64,000 bases of DNA from Mucilaginibacter arboris (GCF_009754915.1 NZ_WPIK01000010.1:62001-126000), one strand, 5' to 3'; shown: positions 8,341-18,556, numbered from the stretch's first letter. Numbers and translations: made by a program. Notes: a model not told the origin generated them from the sequence alone.

Positions 8341-10679
8341 AGAAAGTTTATTTAGCCATTTCCTGTTTTTTTTTGATCGGTTCTGCTGCCCATGCCCAGT
8401 ATGATAACAATCCGGGATCAAATCATGGGAACAAGTTTGAACAATTGGGCACCATGATTTCTGATCCAAATATGTACCGTTCTGCTTCTGGTGCTCCCGG
8501 CCCAAAATATTGGCAGCAACGTGCAGATTATGAAATTAATGCTTCGCTGAATGATGATAAACAACGTTTAGACGGAACAGAAACCATAACTTATTTTAAT
8601 AATTCGCCAGATCCTTTAACCTATTTATGGCTGCAGTTGGATGAGAACCAGCACCGCAAAGATTCACAGGGCAGTACTGCCGGCGAAAGTAAAATGCAGG
8701 ACAAAATGAGTTTGCGCCAGTTGCAGATGATAATGGGCAACAACCTGGATCTGGGCGATCATATTTTGAGTGTAAAAGATGCAAACGGAAACCCAATTCC
8801 ATATACCATCAACGAAACGATGATGCGTTTGGAGTTACCAAAAACATTAAAACCTGGCGAAAAGTTTAAATTTAAAGTTGCCTGGTTTTATAATATTTCT
8901 GATCGTTTAACGATTGGAGGAAGAGGTGGTTACGAGTATTTTCCGGAAGATAAAAACTATTTATACACCATGGCGCAATGGTATCCGCGTATGGCTGTTT
9001 ACAGTGATTTCCAGGGATGGCAAAACAAACAGTTCATCGGCAGCGGCGAGTTTGCTTTAGTTTTCGGAAATTTTAAAGTAAACCTGGATGTACCTGCAGA
9101 CCATGTGGTAGGCGCAACCGGATTATGCCAAAATTACAGCCAGACATTATCAGCAGCACAATTAAAACGCTGGAACCAGGCTCAAACATCCAAAGAACCG
9201 GTAGAAATAATAACACTGGCAGAAGTGAAAGACCGGATGAAAGGCCATGCACAAGCACGAAAAACATGGGTTTATGAAGCAGAAAATGTGCGTGATTTTG
9301 CCTGGGTTTCTTCCAGACGGATTGTTTGGGATGGTATGTCAACGCAAATTGAAGGCGGCAAAAAAGTAATGGCCATGTCGTATTATAGCCCGGAAGCATA
9401 CCCGCTTTACCGCCGTTATTCTACCAAAGTGGTAGCACATACGCTTAAAGTTTATTCGCAGCATACTTTTCCTTATCCTTACCCAAGCGCTATTTCTGTT
9501 GAAGCATCTAACGGAATGGAATACCCGATGATTTGCTTTAACTACGGCCGGACAGAAAAAGACGGAACTTACAGCGAAGCAACCAAAAATGGGATGATCG
9601 GTGTGATCACACATGAAGTTGGGCACAACTTTTTCCCGATGATTGTAAATTCTGATGAACGCCAGTGGACCTGGATGGATGAAGGTTTAAATACCTTTTG
9701 CCAGTTTTTAGCAGAACAGGACTGGGACAATAATTTCCCATCGCAGCGCGGCCCGGCTTACAAAATAGTGGATTACATGAAACTGCCGAAAAACGAGCTG
9801 GAACCGATCATGACTAATTCTGAAAATATTGCCCGTTTCGGGCCGAATGCATATGCAAAGCCTGCAACTGCATTAAATATTCTTAGAGAAACGGTAATGG
9901 GAAGGAAGCTTTTTGATTATGCTTTTAAAACTTATGCACAGCGTTGGGCTTTTAAACATCCAACGCCCGCAGATTTTTTCAGGACGATGGAAGATGCTTC
10001 TGCAGTTGACCTGGACTGGTTTTGGCGCGGCTGGTTCTATGGAACTGATCCGGTTGATATTTCTTTAGACAGCGTTAAACTTTATACGTTGGATACTAAA
10101 AACCCTCAAATTAATGCCAGGTACGACAAAGAGCAATTTGACCACAACTTACAGCACATCAGCGCGCAAAGAAACCGGGAAGAAGGAACGCGTTTTGCAG
10201 TAGAAGCTGATACCTCTTTAAAAGACTTTTACAGCAAGTTTGATCGTTTTGCTGCAACACCGCTTACGCAGGAAAGCTACCAGGCGATGTACAATGCATT
10301 ATCTCCTGAGGAAAGGAGTTTTTATGAAAGCAAGAACTATTTTTACCAGTTAACTTTAAGCAATAAAGGCGGACTGGTAATGCCGGTAATTATAGAATGG
10401 ACATATACAGACGGAACGAAAGAAGTAGATCGTATTTCTGCTTATGTTTGGCGCAAAAACGAACAGAAAATAGACAAAGTTTTTGCTAAAACAAAAGAAG
10501 TAAAGTCGATCAGGCTTGACCCATATCGTGAAACGGCGGATATTGATGAAGACAATAACAGCTGGCCGAGAACACTTACGCCATCCAGGTTTGAATTATT
10601 CAAACAACAAAACCTGCCGCGCGGCGCTACTGCTGGCGCAAACCCTATGCAGCAGCAGTCCATAAAAAAACAGCCGTAA
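8337..10679 (+). CDS. M1 family zinc metallopeptidase, secreted
   Basis: This 780-residue protein begins with the signal peptide MKKVYLAISCFFLIGSAAHA. The zinc site is HEVGH at residues 426-430 with the third ligand E449 (WMDEG), exactly the HEXXH-X18-E spacing of M1 aminopeptidases. The exopeptidase GAMEN motif is degenerate, seen as SNGMEYP near 391. It is probably a periplasmic or surface aminopeptidase. It is coupled by ATGA overlap to the HupE/UreJ_2 gene. Its TAA stop is part of a GAAGCAT motif copy. Confidence 0.9.
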   Translation: MKKVYLAISCFFLIGSAAHAQYDNNPGSNHGNKFEQLGTMISDPNMYRSASGAPGPKYWQQRADYEINASLNDDKQRLDGTETITYFNNSPDPLTYLWLQLDENQHRKDSQGSTAGESKMQDKMSLRQLQMIMGNNLDLGDHILSVKDANGNPIPYTINETMMRLELPKTLKPGEKFKFKVAWFYNISDRLTIGGRGGYEYFPEDKNYLYTMAQWYPRMAVYSDFQGWQNKQFIGSGEFALVFGNFKVNLDVPADHVVGATGLCQNYSQTLSAAQLKRWNQAQTSKEPVEIITLAEVKDRMKGHAQARKTWVYEAENVRDFAWVSSRRIVWDGMSTQIEGGKKVMAMSYYSPEAYPLYRRYSTKVVAHTLKVYSQHTFPYPYPSAISVEASNGMEYPMICFNYGRTEKDGTYSEATKNGMIGVITHEVGHNFFPMIVNSDERQWTWMDEGLNTFCQFLAEQDWDNNFPSQRGPAYKIVDYMKLPKNELEPIMTNSENIARFGPNAYAKPATALNILRETVMGRKLFDYAFKTYAQRWAFKHPTPADFFRTMEDASAVDLDWFWRGWFYGTDPVDISLDSVKLYTLDTKNPQINARYDKEQFDHNLQHISAQRNREEGTRFAVEADTSLKDFYSKFDRFAATPLTQESYQAMYNALSPEERSFYESKNYFYQLTLSNKGGLVMPVIIEWTYTDGTKEVDRISAYVWRKNEQKIDKVFAKTKEVKSIRLDPYRETADIDEDNNSWPRTLTPSRFELFKQQNLPRGATAGANPMQQQSIKKQP

Positions 10680-10688
10680 AAGAAGCAT
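10674..10688 (+). repeat. Dispersed GAAGCAT motif copy supplying the M1 peptidase stop
   Basis: CCGTAAAAGAAGCAT. The TAA at 10677-10679, which ends the M1 peptidase frame, lies within the motif core. Confidence 0.8.
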
Positions 10689-10713
10689 TGGTTTAAAACC
10701 AGTTAACGACTAC

Positions 10714-10762
10714 TTTAAACAGAGAAGCCGGAATATATTTTATTCCGGCTTCTCTGTTTAAA
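10714..10762. terminator. Bidirectional terminator, 22-bp perfect stem
   Basis: Bases 10714-10735 are perfectly complementary to 10741-10762, with a 5-nt loop (TATTT). The arms start TTTAAAC and contain AGAGAAGCCGG. It lies between the convergent M1 peptidase and lipoprotein genes. Confidence 0.85.
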
Positions 10763-10780
10763 CACTTTTATGCTGTTTGC

Positions 10781-10951
10781 TTAGTGCTTAACGGTATCTG
10801 GTGAAGTTACCTTATTTTGGATGTTATTTGTACTATCGCCAGCATTTACAGTATCTTGCCGTTCCAGCCCGTAATTTTTATGTTTTTCGTTGCATGCAGT
10901 TGCTATACAAAGTATTACTAAGGCAGAAAATAAAATAGATTTGTTTTTCAT
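10781..10951 (-). CDS. Small lipoprotein, 56 residues
   Basis: A 57-codon minus-strand frame runs from ATG at 10951 to TAA at 10783-10781. It begins MKNKSILFSALVILCIATAC, a lipoprotein signal peptide with the acylated cysteine at residue 20. A short polar chain rich in Asn, Asp and Thr follows (LERQDTVNAGDSTNN). The start abuts a GAAGCAT motif copy, reading GCATTATG. It is convergent with the M1 peptidase and shares its terminator. The function is unknown; small Bacteroidota lipoproteins of this kind are common. Confidence 0.75.
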   Translation of the reverse strand: MKNKSILFSALVILCIATACNEKHKNYGLERQDTVNAGDSTNNIQNKVTSPDTVKH

Positions 10952-10975
10952 AATGCTTCTTTTACCGGTAAAAAA
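10952..10975 (-). repeat. Dispersed GAAGCAT motif copy abutting the lipoprotein start
   Basis: On the minus strand, TTTTTACCGG joins TAAAAGAAGCATT and runs straight into the ATG of the lipoprotein. The core TTTTACCGGTAAAA is a perfect palindrome. Confidence 0.85.
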
Positions 10976-11048
10976 TAATGTGTACTGTTCTACTCTTTTA
11001 ACAAGTGGCGAACAAAAAGTTTATAATTGTTTATAAAGTTATTTACAA

Positions 11049-14000
11049 TTACCGAATAACGGTAACATAACCGCCATAATTTTTTGTGCCGTCTTTTAAA
11101 TTCAGTACGTAATAATATGTACCAACAGGTACTTCCTGTCCGTTATACCGGCCGTCCCAGGCAGTACCGTAACCTATGGAATGGAACATCCTTACACCAT
11201 AACGGTTGTAAATATCCATGATACAATCCGGGTACCTGTCTAAATTCTGTATGTTCCATACATCGTTTACCCCGTCATTATTAGGCGTAAAAGTATTTGG
11301 GATAACCGGGATCTTTAAAATCCGAATGGCAACTGTATCTACAGCAGTACAGCTATCGGTAGAAGTTACGGTAAGCCGGTACGTAATATCATCCGAAGGC
11401 GTAGCAATAGGGTTAGCAATATGATCGTTGCTTAACCCAGTGGCAGGTGTCCATTTATAACTAAAAATTTTACCGGTAATTTTTGGGGAAAGCCTTACAA
11501 TATCGCCAATGTGGACCCGGATAAGTTTTCCAGCATCTACTACAGGCGTAGGGTTTACGGTGATGTTTTGAGTAAGCGAATCGGCACAACCGGTGCTGGA
11601 TGTGAAAACATATTTAATTTGATGTGTACCAATACCTGCAGCAGCCGGATTAAAAATGCCAGCAGTAACACCTGCGCCTGTATATACGCCTTTACCATTA
11701 GCACCACTAACATCTTCGGCCTGGGTTAACTGAAACGGATTAACTTCCTGGCAAACGCTTCCTAATGCCGTAAATACTACTTTTGGATTAGCATTTAAGG
11801 TGATGGTTTTTTCAGTTATATCAATACAGGTAATGCCTGAATACGCTACCATTCTAACTGTAAAAGTTTTAGTTGCAGGCATATTAAAAATGTCGTACTG
11901 GTGTATATAACGTTTTCCGGCTACCGGGTTTACATCTGTTACCACAACGCCCAGCTGGTTCTGGTAATCGAAATACCATTCAATTTTAGTAATGCTGCCA
12001 ATATCTACGGTAGATTGATTTTCAAAAGTAATGGGTTGATTGCTGCAAACATTGCCGGGGGTAATAATATTGAAAGCGGCTTTTGGCATAGAACCATTTA
12101 CCTGGAAAGGTTTAGTGATGCTTGCAGAACTGCTATCGCCGGCTGTAACTGTAAGGGTAACCTGATAAATTTGAGCTTTGCTAAACCGGTGTGCCGGATT
12201 TTTATCTGTAGAAGTATTTGGGTTAGCGGCTGTTGCATCTGCATCACCAAAATTCCATAAATAAGTTAAAGCTACATTTGTGCCAACGCTATCCGCAGTG
12301 AGGTCAAAAAATTGTGCACTTAAATCAGCGGAGCAAACCTGAGGCGATCTAAAATCAGGCTTATAGGCAGGTTTAGCTGTTACCGACTTTGATATTGTGT
12401 CCTGACACCCCAGATCAGAAGTTACGATTAGCTTAACCTGATAAGTTCCGGCGGCAGTATAATCATGTTCAAAAGTGAGATTATTACTTTTGGTAGCTGT
12501 ACTGCCATCACCAAAAGTCCAGGCCCATCTAACAATTTTACCGTTTACTATTGTTGAAGCATCTTTGAAAAATACAGCAAAATTTTTAAATACAGCATTT
12601 GTATAGGTAAAAGCAGCAACAGGTAAATTATTTACAGTTAAATATTTCTGGGTAGTAGTTTGGCATCCGCTTTCAGAAATTGCAGTTAAACTAACGGTAT
12701 CTATGCCAGGCTTGCTGTAAGTATGTGTTGGGTTTTGCAGGGTAGAAGTAGTGCCATCGCCAAATTTCCAGATCCAGCTTTTAATTACTTTGCTGCTGTC
12801 GGTACTTTTATCAGCAAAAGTAACTGCCGAACCGGCACAAACACTTGCAGGCATGGTAAAAGCGGTAATTGGTGCGCTGTAAACGGTAAAAGGAAAATTA
12901 AAATTCTGATCACCTATCGTACAACCGCCAGTTGAAGGTGGTAAATCTGCCACAATATTAACATTATATAACCCTGCTTTATTGAAAATAGCAGGTTTAG
13001 GTATTACATAAATGTAGTAAGGCTTTGTGTTAATGATCGTATCTTTAGCAACAGGGTTAAGTGTGTTAATTACGGTTGCGGGATTAGACGGAGTGATAGT
13101 CCAAACTATTTTTTGGGTAGGAACATTTAAAGTTACCTGCAGATTGTAATTATCATAAACACAAGCAGATGTAATTGGTAAATTAGTTACCGGATCAACT
13201 GCATTGGCAGTAACGGTTGTTGCCAGGTTTGTTCCGGCAGAGTAGGAATAGGATTCAACCTGACCAAAACCATAGGCTACGGCATTAAAACCATCATCAG
13301 CCGTAAGGTTGAAATTATTAGTGCGATAACCGTTTAAATTAAGCTGTAAATAGGAGTAGCCAGGCAAAGTAGCCATGGGCACAAAAGCCGTAGTTGGTAC
13401 AGCGCCGTTAATACGGAAGCTCGCTACAGATGCTGTTTTTATCAACACATTTATATATTGCTCAGTAATTGCTTCACGGGTAGAAGAATAAACAGTAATG
13501 TTTTTAATACTGTATTCGATAGGATTTAGGATAACCATATCAGGATCTCCTAAAGTCTGAGCTCCATTTATATTAGAGCAACTTGCTGTTAAAGCATATT
13601 GGGCTACACTGATCGGTTTATCGGCAGAAATACTGGCAGGCTGACTTAACGGGGTTGGAGACGAATAAAAGCCGCCTTTATTAAGTGTAGCAACCGTTAC
13701 CCCGTTAATTTGCACGTTTGTATTATCTGCTTCAGCAACTACACGCACGTAATCTCCCAATGTTCTTTCTGTAGCAACATTGCTACCCGGCGCTTTCATG
13801 CTAAAAGGAATAAAGCCGTAAGTTTTTCCCCAGCTTTCAATAGGATAATTTTGCTGATATAATGGATCAATAGAATGTGGCGAGCAACTCGGATCAGCAA
13901 TTGCATCGCCGCTGCTTCCGGAAAACATAGCAAAACGCTTACATCCTGAGGTAGTGCTATCAACCGTTACTGAGGCTCCGGTTAAATCGCTATTAGATAA

Positions 14001-14606
14001 GTATTCGTACACATCTCCAATATTGGTAAGTGTAATCCCTCCGGAAACCAAATCTGTATTTCCCTTCTTAATAAATATTTTTGTATTTGCCTCACTTGCT
14101 ACCAATACTATAAAATTTTGGCCGCCAGAAACTACGGCTGGCGTTTGCTGGTAGTTCATGCTGTAATACTGTTGGCCTAAAGCTTTAACAGGTAAAATAA
14201 GCGAAGCTGCTGACCGCGCGCCTGCAAATATATGTGCATAAACTACTACGGCAGGTTGCCCGTTATCTACCACAATATGAATAGCCCGATTAGTAAGGAC
14301 TGTACCACCTTCAAAATCATTAATATAAGCATTTGCCCGTGGTACCTGAATTTCGGTAACAGTGTTGGCAACAACCGTAAATTTTTGTGAATAACTCCCA
14401 ACTGAAACCGTTCCGGTAGAAGCTTGACTGCCGGTGATAAAAATACTGATGTTAGCAAGTTGTGTTGGTTGATTAGGAACGTGTGTAGGAAAAACAGACC
14501 AAAACTCCGTACCTTCATTAGATACACTTTGTGCCTTAACTAAATTTATAGCAGTTAAACACAGTACCAGTAAGGCCAGTATAAATTTAGGTAATTGTTT
14601 AATCAT
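11049..14606 (-). CDS. PKD-domain surface protein with T9SS type B C-terminal sorting domain
   Basis: The protein has 1185 residues. The signal peptide is about residues 1-25, ending LVKAQ. Residues about 30-470 resemble the IgGFc-binding/adhesion-like N-terminal region found in many Bacteroidota surface proteins (NEGTEFWSVFP near the start). Several PKD-like beta domains follow, marked by WKFGDGT, WTFGDGS and WNFGDAD with tyrosines in HTYSKPG and HDYTAAG contexts. The last about 85 residues are the gliding-motility-associated CHU_C/type B sorting domain (FTPNNDGVNDVW, IYNRYG, WDGRYNG, PVGTYYY). It is expected to be secreted by the type IX system and attached to the surface, probably as an adhesin. 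It appears monocistronic. Confidence 0.9.
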   Translation of the reverse strand: MIKQLPKFILALLVLCLTAINLVKAQSVSNEGTEFWSVFPTHVPNQPTQLANISIFITGSQASTGTVSVGSYSQKFTVVANTVTEIQVPRANAYINDFEGGTVLTNRAIHIVVDNGQPAVVVYAHIFAGARSAASLILPVKALGQQYYSMNYQQTPAVVSGGQNFIVLVASEANTKIFIKKGNTDLVSGGITLTNIGDVYEYLSNSDLTGASVTVDSTTSGCKRFAMFSGSSGDAIADPSCSPHSIDPLYQQNYPIESWGKTYGFIPFSMKAPGSNVATERTLGDYVRVVAEADNTNVQINGVTVATLNKGGFYSSPTPLSQPASISADKPISVAQYALTASCSNINGAQTLGDPDMVILNPIEYSIKNITVYSSTREAITEQYINVLIKTASVASFRINGAVPTTAFVPMATLPGYSYLQLNLNGYRTNNFNLTADDGFNAVAYGFGQVESYSYSAGTNLATTVTANAVDPVTNLPITSACVYDNYNLQVTLNVPTQKIVWTITPSNPATVINTLNPVAKDTIINTKPYYIYVIPKPAIFNKAGLYNVNIVADLPPSTGGCTIGDQNFNFPFTVYSAPITAFTMPASVCAGSAVTFADKSTDSSKVIKSWIWKFGDGTTSTLQNPTHTYSKPGIDTVSLTAISESGCQTTTQKYLTVNNLPVAAFTYTNAVFKNFAVFFKDASTIVNGKIVRWAWTFGDGSTATKSNNLTFEHDYTAAGTYQVKLIVTSDLGCQDTISKSVTAKPAYKPDFRSPQVCSADLSAQFFDLTADSVGTNVALTYLWNFGDADATAANPNTSTDKNPAHRFSKAQIYQVTLTVTAGDSSSASITKPFQVNGSMPKAAFNIITPGNVCSNQPITFENQSTVDIGSITKIEWYFDYQNQLGVVVTDVNPVAGKRYIHQYDIFNMPATKTFTVRMVAYSGITCIDITEKTITLNANPKVVFTALGSVCQEVNPFQLTQAEDVSGANGKGVYTGAGVTAGIFNPAAAGIGTHQIKYVFTSSTGCADSLTQNITVNPTPVVDAGKLIRVHIGDIVRLSPKITGKIFSYKWTPATGLSNDHIANPIATPSDDITYRLTVTSTDSCTAVDTVAIRILKIPVIPNTFTPNNDGVNDVWNIQNLDRYPDCIMDIYNRYGVRMFHSIGYGTAWDGRYNGQEVPVGTYYYVLNLKDGTKNYGGYVTVIR

Positions 14607-15157
14607 GTCATCCTTACAATAATAAAGCTTACACTTATGGTAAAATATTATTTATATTAACTTACCTACGTAATAGTAAGTATTCAGGCTTTTAGCTATA
14701 TAACGCAACATTTTTAGTACATATTATTTTAGTAGTAACTAAATAGCTATTTAACTTTAGTAATTCCAATAACCTAATTATGTCAATGAATAACCTGCTA
14801 CTCTCTTTCATTTTTGCTGATGCTGGCAGGTACTATTGTTAAACTTATTACAGCTACCAATAGTTTAACAACAGCTACAAATAATAACGGTTACTACAAT
14901 TTTAGTAAGGTAAAAACAGCTCTATTCGCTTTAAAAAGCAGGTTAATTGGCTTTAACGAATATATAAATCATTATTAGTTTAATAACAATTTAAGCTGAT
15001 AAAAAATATAGCCTGTATAGTTAAAAGAAACGGTTCATCAGCTTAAAAAAAAGGTTAATGTAGTAGATGCCACTGATGAAAGAGGGATCTTATCCAAAGT
15101 GAGCGATTGTAAAAGTTCGAAGAAATTTCTCTTATGGTGAAAATGATAAAACGTATA
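14607..15157. other. 550-bp AT-rich region without a supported gene
   Basis: This is the upstream region of the PKD gene. It contains AT-rich sequence with repeated ACAGCTAC and TAATAGT words. A 52-codon open frame at 14820-14978 (MLAGTIVKLI...) has no recognisable domain and no promoter. No RNA gene was recognised. Confidence 0.5.
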
Positions 15158-15181
15158 TTTTTAGGCGATAAAAGAAGCATT
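15158..15181 (+). repeat. Dispersed GAAGCAT motif copy overlapping the ung stop
   Basis: TTTTTAGGCGA joined to TAAAAGAAGCATT. The final T and following TA (15180-15182) are the reverse complement of the ung TAA stop. Confidence 0.85.
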
Positions 15182-15857
15182 AGGTAATTTGCCAATCAAT
15201 GGGCTTCAATTTTTTCCCCTCTAAAATTAAATTCGTTTTTAAAAAATGTCTGCAACCAAAAAAACCATTGTGTGCAGCAAGCGGAGAAGGATGCGCGGCT
15301 TTTAACAAATGATGTTTCTGCGAGTCGATCAGTTCGCTTTTGGCTTGTGCAAATTTCCCCCATAATAAAAAAACGACATCTTGTTTCCGGTTCGATATTT
15401 CTTCAATTACTTTATTGGTAAAAATTTCCCATCCTTTTTTTTGATGGGAACCAGCCTGGTTGGCACGAACGGTTAAAGTTGCATTCAGCAGTAAAACGCC
15501 TTGCCCAGCCCATTGCGTTAAATCTCCATCTTTCGGAATTTTAAAATCAATAAATTCCTGCTTTAACTCTTTAAAAATATTTTGTAAAGAAGGCGGAACG
15601 GCAACTCCCTTTTGTACAGAAAACGCCAGTCCGTGCGCTTGTCCTGGCCCATGGTATGGGTCTTGTCCGATGATTACTACCTTAACATCATCAAAAGGCG
15701 TTTTGGCAAAAGCATTAAAAATATCCTTGCTTTTTGGATAAATAGTATAACCAGCTTCTTTTTCCTGCTGCAAAAAAGCTTTCAGTTTGATCATGTAATC
15801 TTTTTCAAATTCATCCTTTAAAATTTCCAGCCAGGAAGGTTCTAATGCAATCGACAT
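15180..15857 (-). CDS. ung: Uracil-DNA glycosylase, family 1
   Basis: Ung removes uracil from DNA to start base-excision repair. The 225-residue protein has the catalytic water-activating motif GQDPYHG at residues 64-70 (D66) and the C-terminal HPSPLAAH motif carrying the catalytic histidine. Length is normal for the family. The stop codon is supplied by the edge of a GAAGCAT motif copy. It is divergent from the downstream-numbered hypothetical gene at 15928. Confidence 0.95.
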   Translation of the reverse strand: MSIALEPSWLEILKDEFEKDYMIKLKAFLQQEKEAGYTIYPKSKDIFNAFAKTPFDDVKVVIIGQDPYHGPGQAHGLAFSVQKGVAVPPSLQNIFKELKQEFIDFKIPKDGDLTQWAGQGVLLLNATLTVRANQAGSHQKKGWEIFTNKVIEEISNRKQDVVFLLWGKFAQAKSELIDSQKHHLLKAAHPSPLAAHNGFFGCRHFLKTNLILEGKKLKPIDWQIT

Positions 15858-15927
15858 AAAATGTTTGGAATAATTGATTTAACGTACAAATAAGCAGATA
15901 TTTGCTTAATAATTTTATATACATCAA

Positions 15928-16482
15928 ATGCGTAATATTGTTCGGTTAGTTATTGCCTGTGTTATCCTGGGCGCTGCAGTTACCCTGGCTGCTTTTGGTT
16001 TCTGGTGGTGGGCTGTTTTGGTTTTCCTGATTGGAGGACTGGTTTTGGTTACTTTCTTTTTTAACGAAAATATGCTGATTGCGCAATATTTTATGCGGAA
16101 AGAAAATATGCCGAAAGCAGAGCAATTTTTGATGAAGATTACCGATTACGAAAAGCAATTGTTCCACACGCAGCATGGTTATTACAATTTGTTGCTGGGT
16201 TTAATCGAATCCAATAAATCACCGCTTAAATCTGAGAAATACTTTAAGAAAGCATTGTCTTTAGGCATGACCATGTCACACAATATTGCCTTAGCTAAAT
16301 TAAGCCTGGCTGGAATTTCGATGTCAAAACGCAATAAGCGCGAAGCCGAAATGTATTTAAAGGAAGCGCAAAAAGCCGATAAAAATAAGTTATTGGCCGA
16401 GCAGATCAAGATGATGAAAGGCCAGATGGCCCAAATGGATAAACAACAAGTTGTTCGGGGCGGTTACAGAAATAAGTTCTAA
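15928..16482 (+). CDS. Membrane-anchored protein with TPR-like helical tail, unknown function
   Basis: This 184-residue protein has two hydrophobic segments (about residues 5-25 and 27-46, rich in W, G and V). They are followed by a helical region with TPR-like spacing (KAEQFLMKITDY, LKSEKYFKKAL, REAEMYLKEAQKA) and a basic C terminus. It is divergent from ung. No family name can be assigned with confidence. The repeats suggest a membrane-tethered protein-binding role. Confidence 0.7.
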   Translation: MRNIVRLVIACVILGAAVTLAAFGFWWWAVLVFLIGGLVLVTFFFNENMLIAQYFMRKENMPKAEQFLMKITDYEKQLFHTQHGYYNLLLGLIESNKSPLKSEKYFKKALSLGMTMSHNIALAKLSLAGISMSKRNKREAEMYLKEAQKADKNKLLAEQIKMMKGQMAQMDKQQVVRGGYRNKF

Positions 16483-16491
16483 ACCTATATT

Positions 16492-16701
16492 CTATTTTTC
16501 GTCGAGGTGGCTAAAATAGTCATCTTTATAAAAATTATCTTCCGCATCTTTCACGTTTCCTGTTTCTGTTGATGCTTCTTTTACCGACAATTTTTGGTTG
16601 ATAAAAGCTAAAATACTTTTTACAAAGTCTATATCAAATTGCTGTTTGCTAAATTTGATTAAGTATTCAGAATCTTTTATTTCAAGGCTTGAGTTTGTCA
16701 T
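16492..16701 (-). CDS. Hypothetical small protein, 69 residues
   Basis: I set the start at the ATG at 16701 (MTNSSLEIKD). The longer frame begins with a TTG inside the lysS terminator stem and is unlikely. The protein is acidic and helical, containing FSKQQFDIDFVKSILAFINQ, and resembles the small proteins that precede PIN or RelE toxins, but no toxin follows. Codons for LSVKEASTE coincide with a GAAGCAT motif copy at 16572-16595, so the frame has either absorbed the repeat or matches it by chance. It is convergent with the 15928 gene. Confidence 0.55.
   Translation of the reverse strand: MTNSSLEIKDSEYLIKFSKQQFDIDFVKSILAFINQKLSVKEASTETGNVKDAEDNFYKDDYFSHLDEK
16572..16595 (-). repeat. Dispersed GAAGCAT motif copy inside a coding frame
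   Basis: The minus strand reads TTTTTGTCGG joined to TAAAAGAAGCAT, translated in the 16492 frame as SVKEAS. Confidence 0.65.
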
Positions 16702-16729
16702 TGCTTCAATATTAAATCTTTTCAAAAAC

Positions 16730-16760
16730 AAAGACCGGCAATTGTTATTAACCGGTCTTT
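16730..16760. terminator. Hairpin between lysS and the small gene
   Basis: AAAGACCGG at 16730-16738 pairs with CCGGTCTTT at 16752-16760. T-rich sequence lies on both sides, so it may serve lysS on the minus strand and transcripts from the plus strand. Confidence 0.7.
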
Positions 16761-16795
16761 AATTTTATGTTAAGATTTGATGAAGTTGATAATGT

Positions 16796-18517
16796 TTATT
16801 CAAACCAACTCATCACCGTTTCTTTTGCAGGAATAGTCATATCCAATTTCAGCTTTTTCCGCATTCCGCCCAGATCATTAAATACTTTGTTGGGCACTGC
16901 TTTTTTCAGGTCATCAACGGTGTGAAACCCCATTTTCTGAATTACCGGAACCCATTCTTCCGGAACGCCAATTTTTACAAAATCTTCTGTTGAAGAAACT
17001 ACCGCTTTATTTTCTGGCCGCATTTGCGGGAAGAACAAAACTTCCTGGATTGTACTTTGGTTAGTCATCAGCATTACCAAACGGTCAATACCGATACCTA
17101 AACCAGAAGTTGGCGGCATCCCGTATTCCAAAGAGCGCAAAAAATCCTCATCCACAACCATTGCTTCTTCGTCGCCACGGCTGGCTAATAATAATTGTTC
17201 CTCAAAACGTTCCCGCTGATCAATCGGATCATTCAATTCAGAGTAAGCATTTGCAATTTCTTTTCCGTTTACAAACAACTCAAAACGCTCTACCAAACCT
17301 TCTTTACTACGATGTTTTTTGGCAAGCGGTGTCATTTCAATAGGATAATCAGTGATATAAGTTGGCTGGATTAATTGCGCTTCTACTTTTTCGCTGAAAA
17401 TTTCATCGATCAGTTTTCCTTTTCCCATAGACGGATCAACTTCAATCTGCAGATTTTTACAAGTTTCTCTTAAAGCCGCTTCATCCATTGCTGAAACATC
17501 GATGCCTGTATATTTCAAAATAGAATCATACATGGAAAGTTTTTCATACGGTCCTGCAAATTCTATCTCATTTTTTCCAACCTGAATTTTAGTTTTTCCG
17601 TGGATAGCCAAGGCTACTTTTTCCAGGCATTCTTCTACCATGCCCATCATCCAGATGTAATCCTGATAAGCTACGTAAATTTCCAACCCGGTAAATTCAG
17701 GATTATGCGTACGGTCCATTCCTTCATTCCGGAACATTTTTCCGAATTCATACACACCGTCAAATCCTGCAACAATCAGTTTTTTCAGATACAATTCATT
17801 GGCAATCCGCAGGAAAAGCGGAACATCTAAAGCATTATGATGTGTTTTAAACGGACGGGCAGCAGCACCGCCATGCACGGATTGTAAAATTGGTGTTTCT
17901 ACTTCCATCCAGCCCTGGTCGTCAAAATAACTACGCATAGTTTTGATCACTTTAGAGCGGTTGATGAAGATCTGCTTGAATTCCGGGTTAACCGTTAAAT
18001 CAACATAACGTTGTCGGTAACGCAATTCAGGATCGGTAAAACTATCGAAAATATGTCCTTCTTCATCACGTTTTACAACAGGAAGTGGTTTTAAAGATTT
18101 CGATAGGATCGTTAATTCCTGTACATGGACAGAAATTTCTCCGGTTTGCGTAATAAAAACAAAGCCTTTAACACCCAAAAAATCACCAATATCTAAAAGC
18201 TTTTTAAAAACAGTATTGTATAAAGTTTTATCCTCAGTCGGACAAATATCATCACGTTTTACATAAACCTGGATACGGCCAGTTGAATCCTGCAACTCTG
18301 CAAAAGAAGCGCTGCCCATAATACGGCGGCTCATGATGCGGCCGGCAATTTGAACGGATTTATATTTCTCCGGATTTTTTTCAAATTCCTGCAAAATCTC
18401 CTGTGCAGTTGCAGTAACCGGAAAAGCTTCGGCAGGATAAGGGTTAATACCTAAATTACGTATGTTTTGAAGCGCCTCGCGGCGTAGGACTTCCTGTTCG
18501 GATAGATTTGTACTCAT
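16796..18517 (-). CDS. lysS: Lysine--tRNA ligase (class II)
   Basis: LysRS charges tRNA-Lys with lysine. Starting at the ATG at 18517 ([16 protein letters not shown]) gives 573 residues. The longer frame from a TTG at 18547 lies within the -7 promoter box and is rejected. Visible features are the OB-fold anticodon domain ([17 protein letters not shown] near 40-60), motif 2 ([15 protein letters not shown]) and motif 3 ([13 protein letters not shown]). A C-terminal extension of about 70 residues ending in FE is normal for Bacteroidota LysRS. Transcription ends at the 16730 hairpin. Confidence 0.96.
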   Translation of the reverse strand: MSTNLSEQEVLRREALQNIRNLGINPYPAEAFPVTATAQEILQEFEKNPEKYKSVQIAGRIMSRRIMGSASFAELQDSTGRIQVYVKRDDICPTEDKTLYNTVFKKLLDIGDFLGVKGFVFITQTGEISVHVQELTILSKSLKPLPVVKRDEEGHIFDSFTDPELRYRQRYVDLTVNPEFKQIFINRSKVIKTMRSYFDDQGWMEVETPILQSVHGGAAARPFKTHHNALDVPLFLRIANELYLKKLIVAGFDGVYEFGKMFRNEGMDRTHNPEFTGLEIYVAYQDYIWMMGMVEECLEKVALAIHGKTKIQVGKNEIEFAGPYEKLSMYDSILKYTGIDVSAMDEAALRETCKNLQIEVDPSMGKGKLIDEIFSEKVEAQLIQPTYITDYPIEMTPLAKKHRSKEGLVERFELFVNGKEIANAYSELNDPIDQRERFEEQLLLASRGDEEAMVVDEDFLRSLEYGMPPTSGLGIGIDRLVMLMTNQSTIQEVLFFPQMRPENKAVVSSTEDFVKIGVPEEWVPVIQKMGFHTVDDLKKAVPNKVFNDLGGMRKKLKLDMTIPAKETVMSWFE

Positions 18518-18544
18518 TATATTTTCACCAAAGATTGTAGCTGG

Positions 18545-18552
18545 CAAAAATA
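18545..18552 (-). promoter_or_regulatory. lysS promoter -7 box
   Basis: The minus strand reads TATTTTTG, matching the Bacteroidota -7 consensus TAnnTTTG, 27 bp upstream of the chosen ATG. A near-identical orphan copy lies at 25925-25932. Confidence 0.65.
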
Positions 18553-18556
18553 GGTT

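Noticed and set aside
14820-14978. 52-codon open frame upstream of the PKD gene
   Set aside because: No signal peptide, domain or promoter; AT-rich low-complexity composition.
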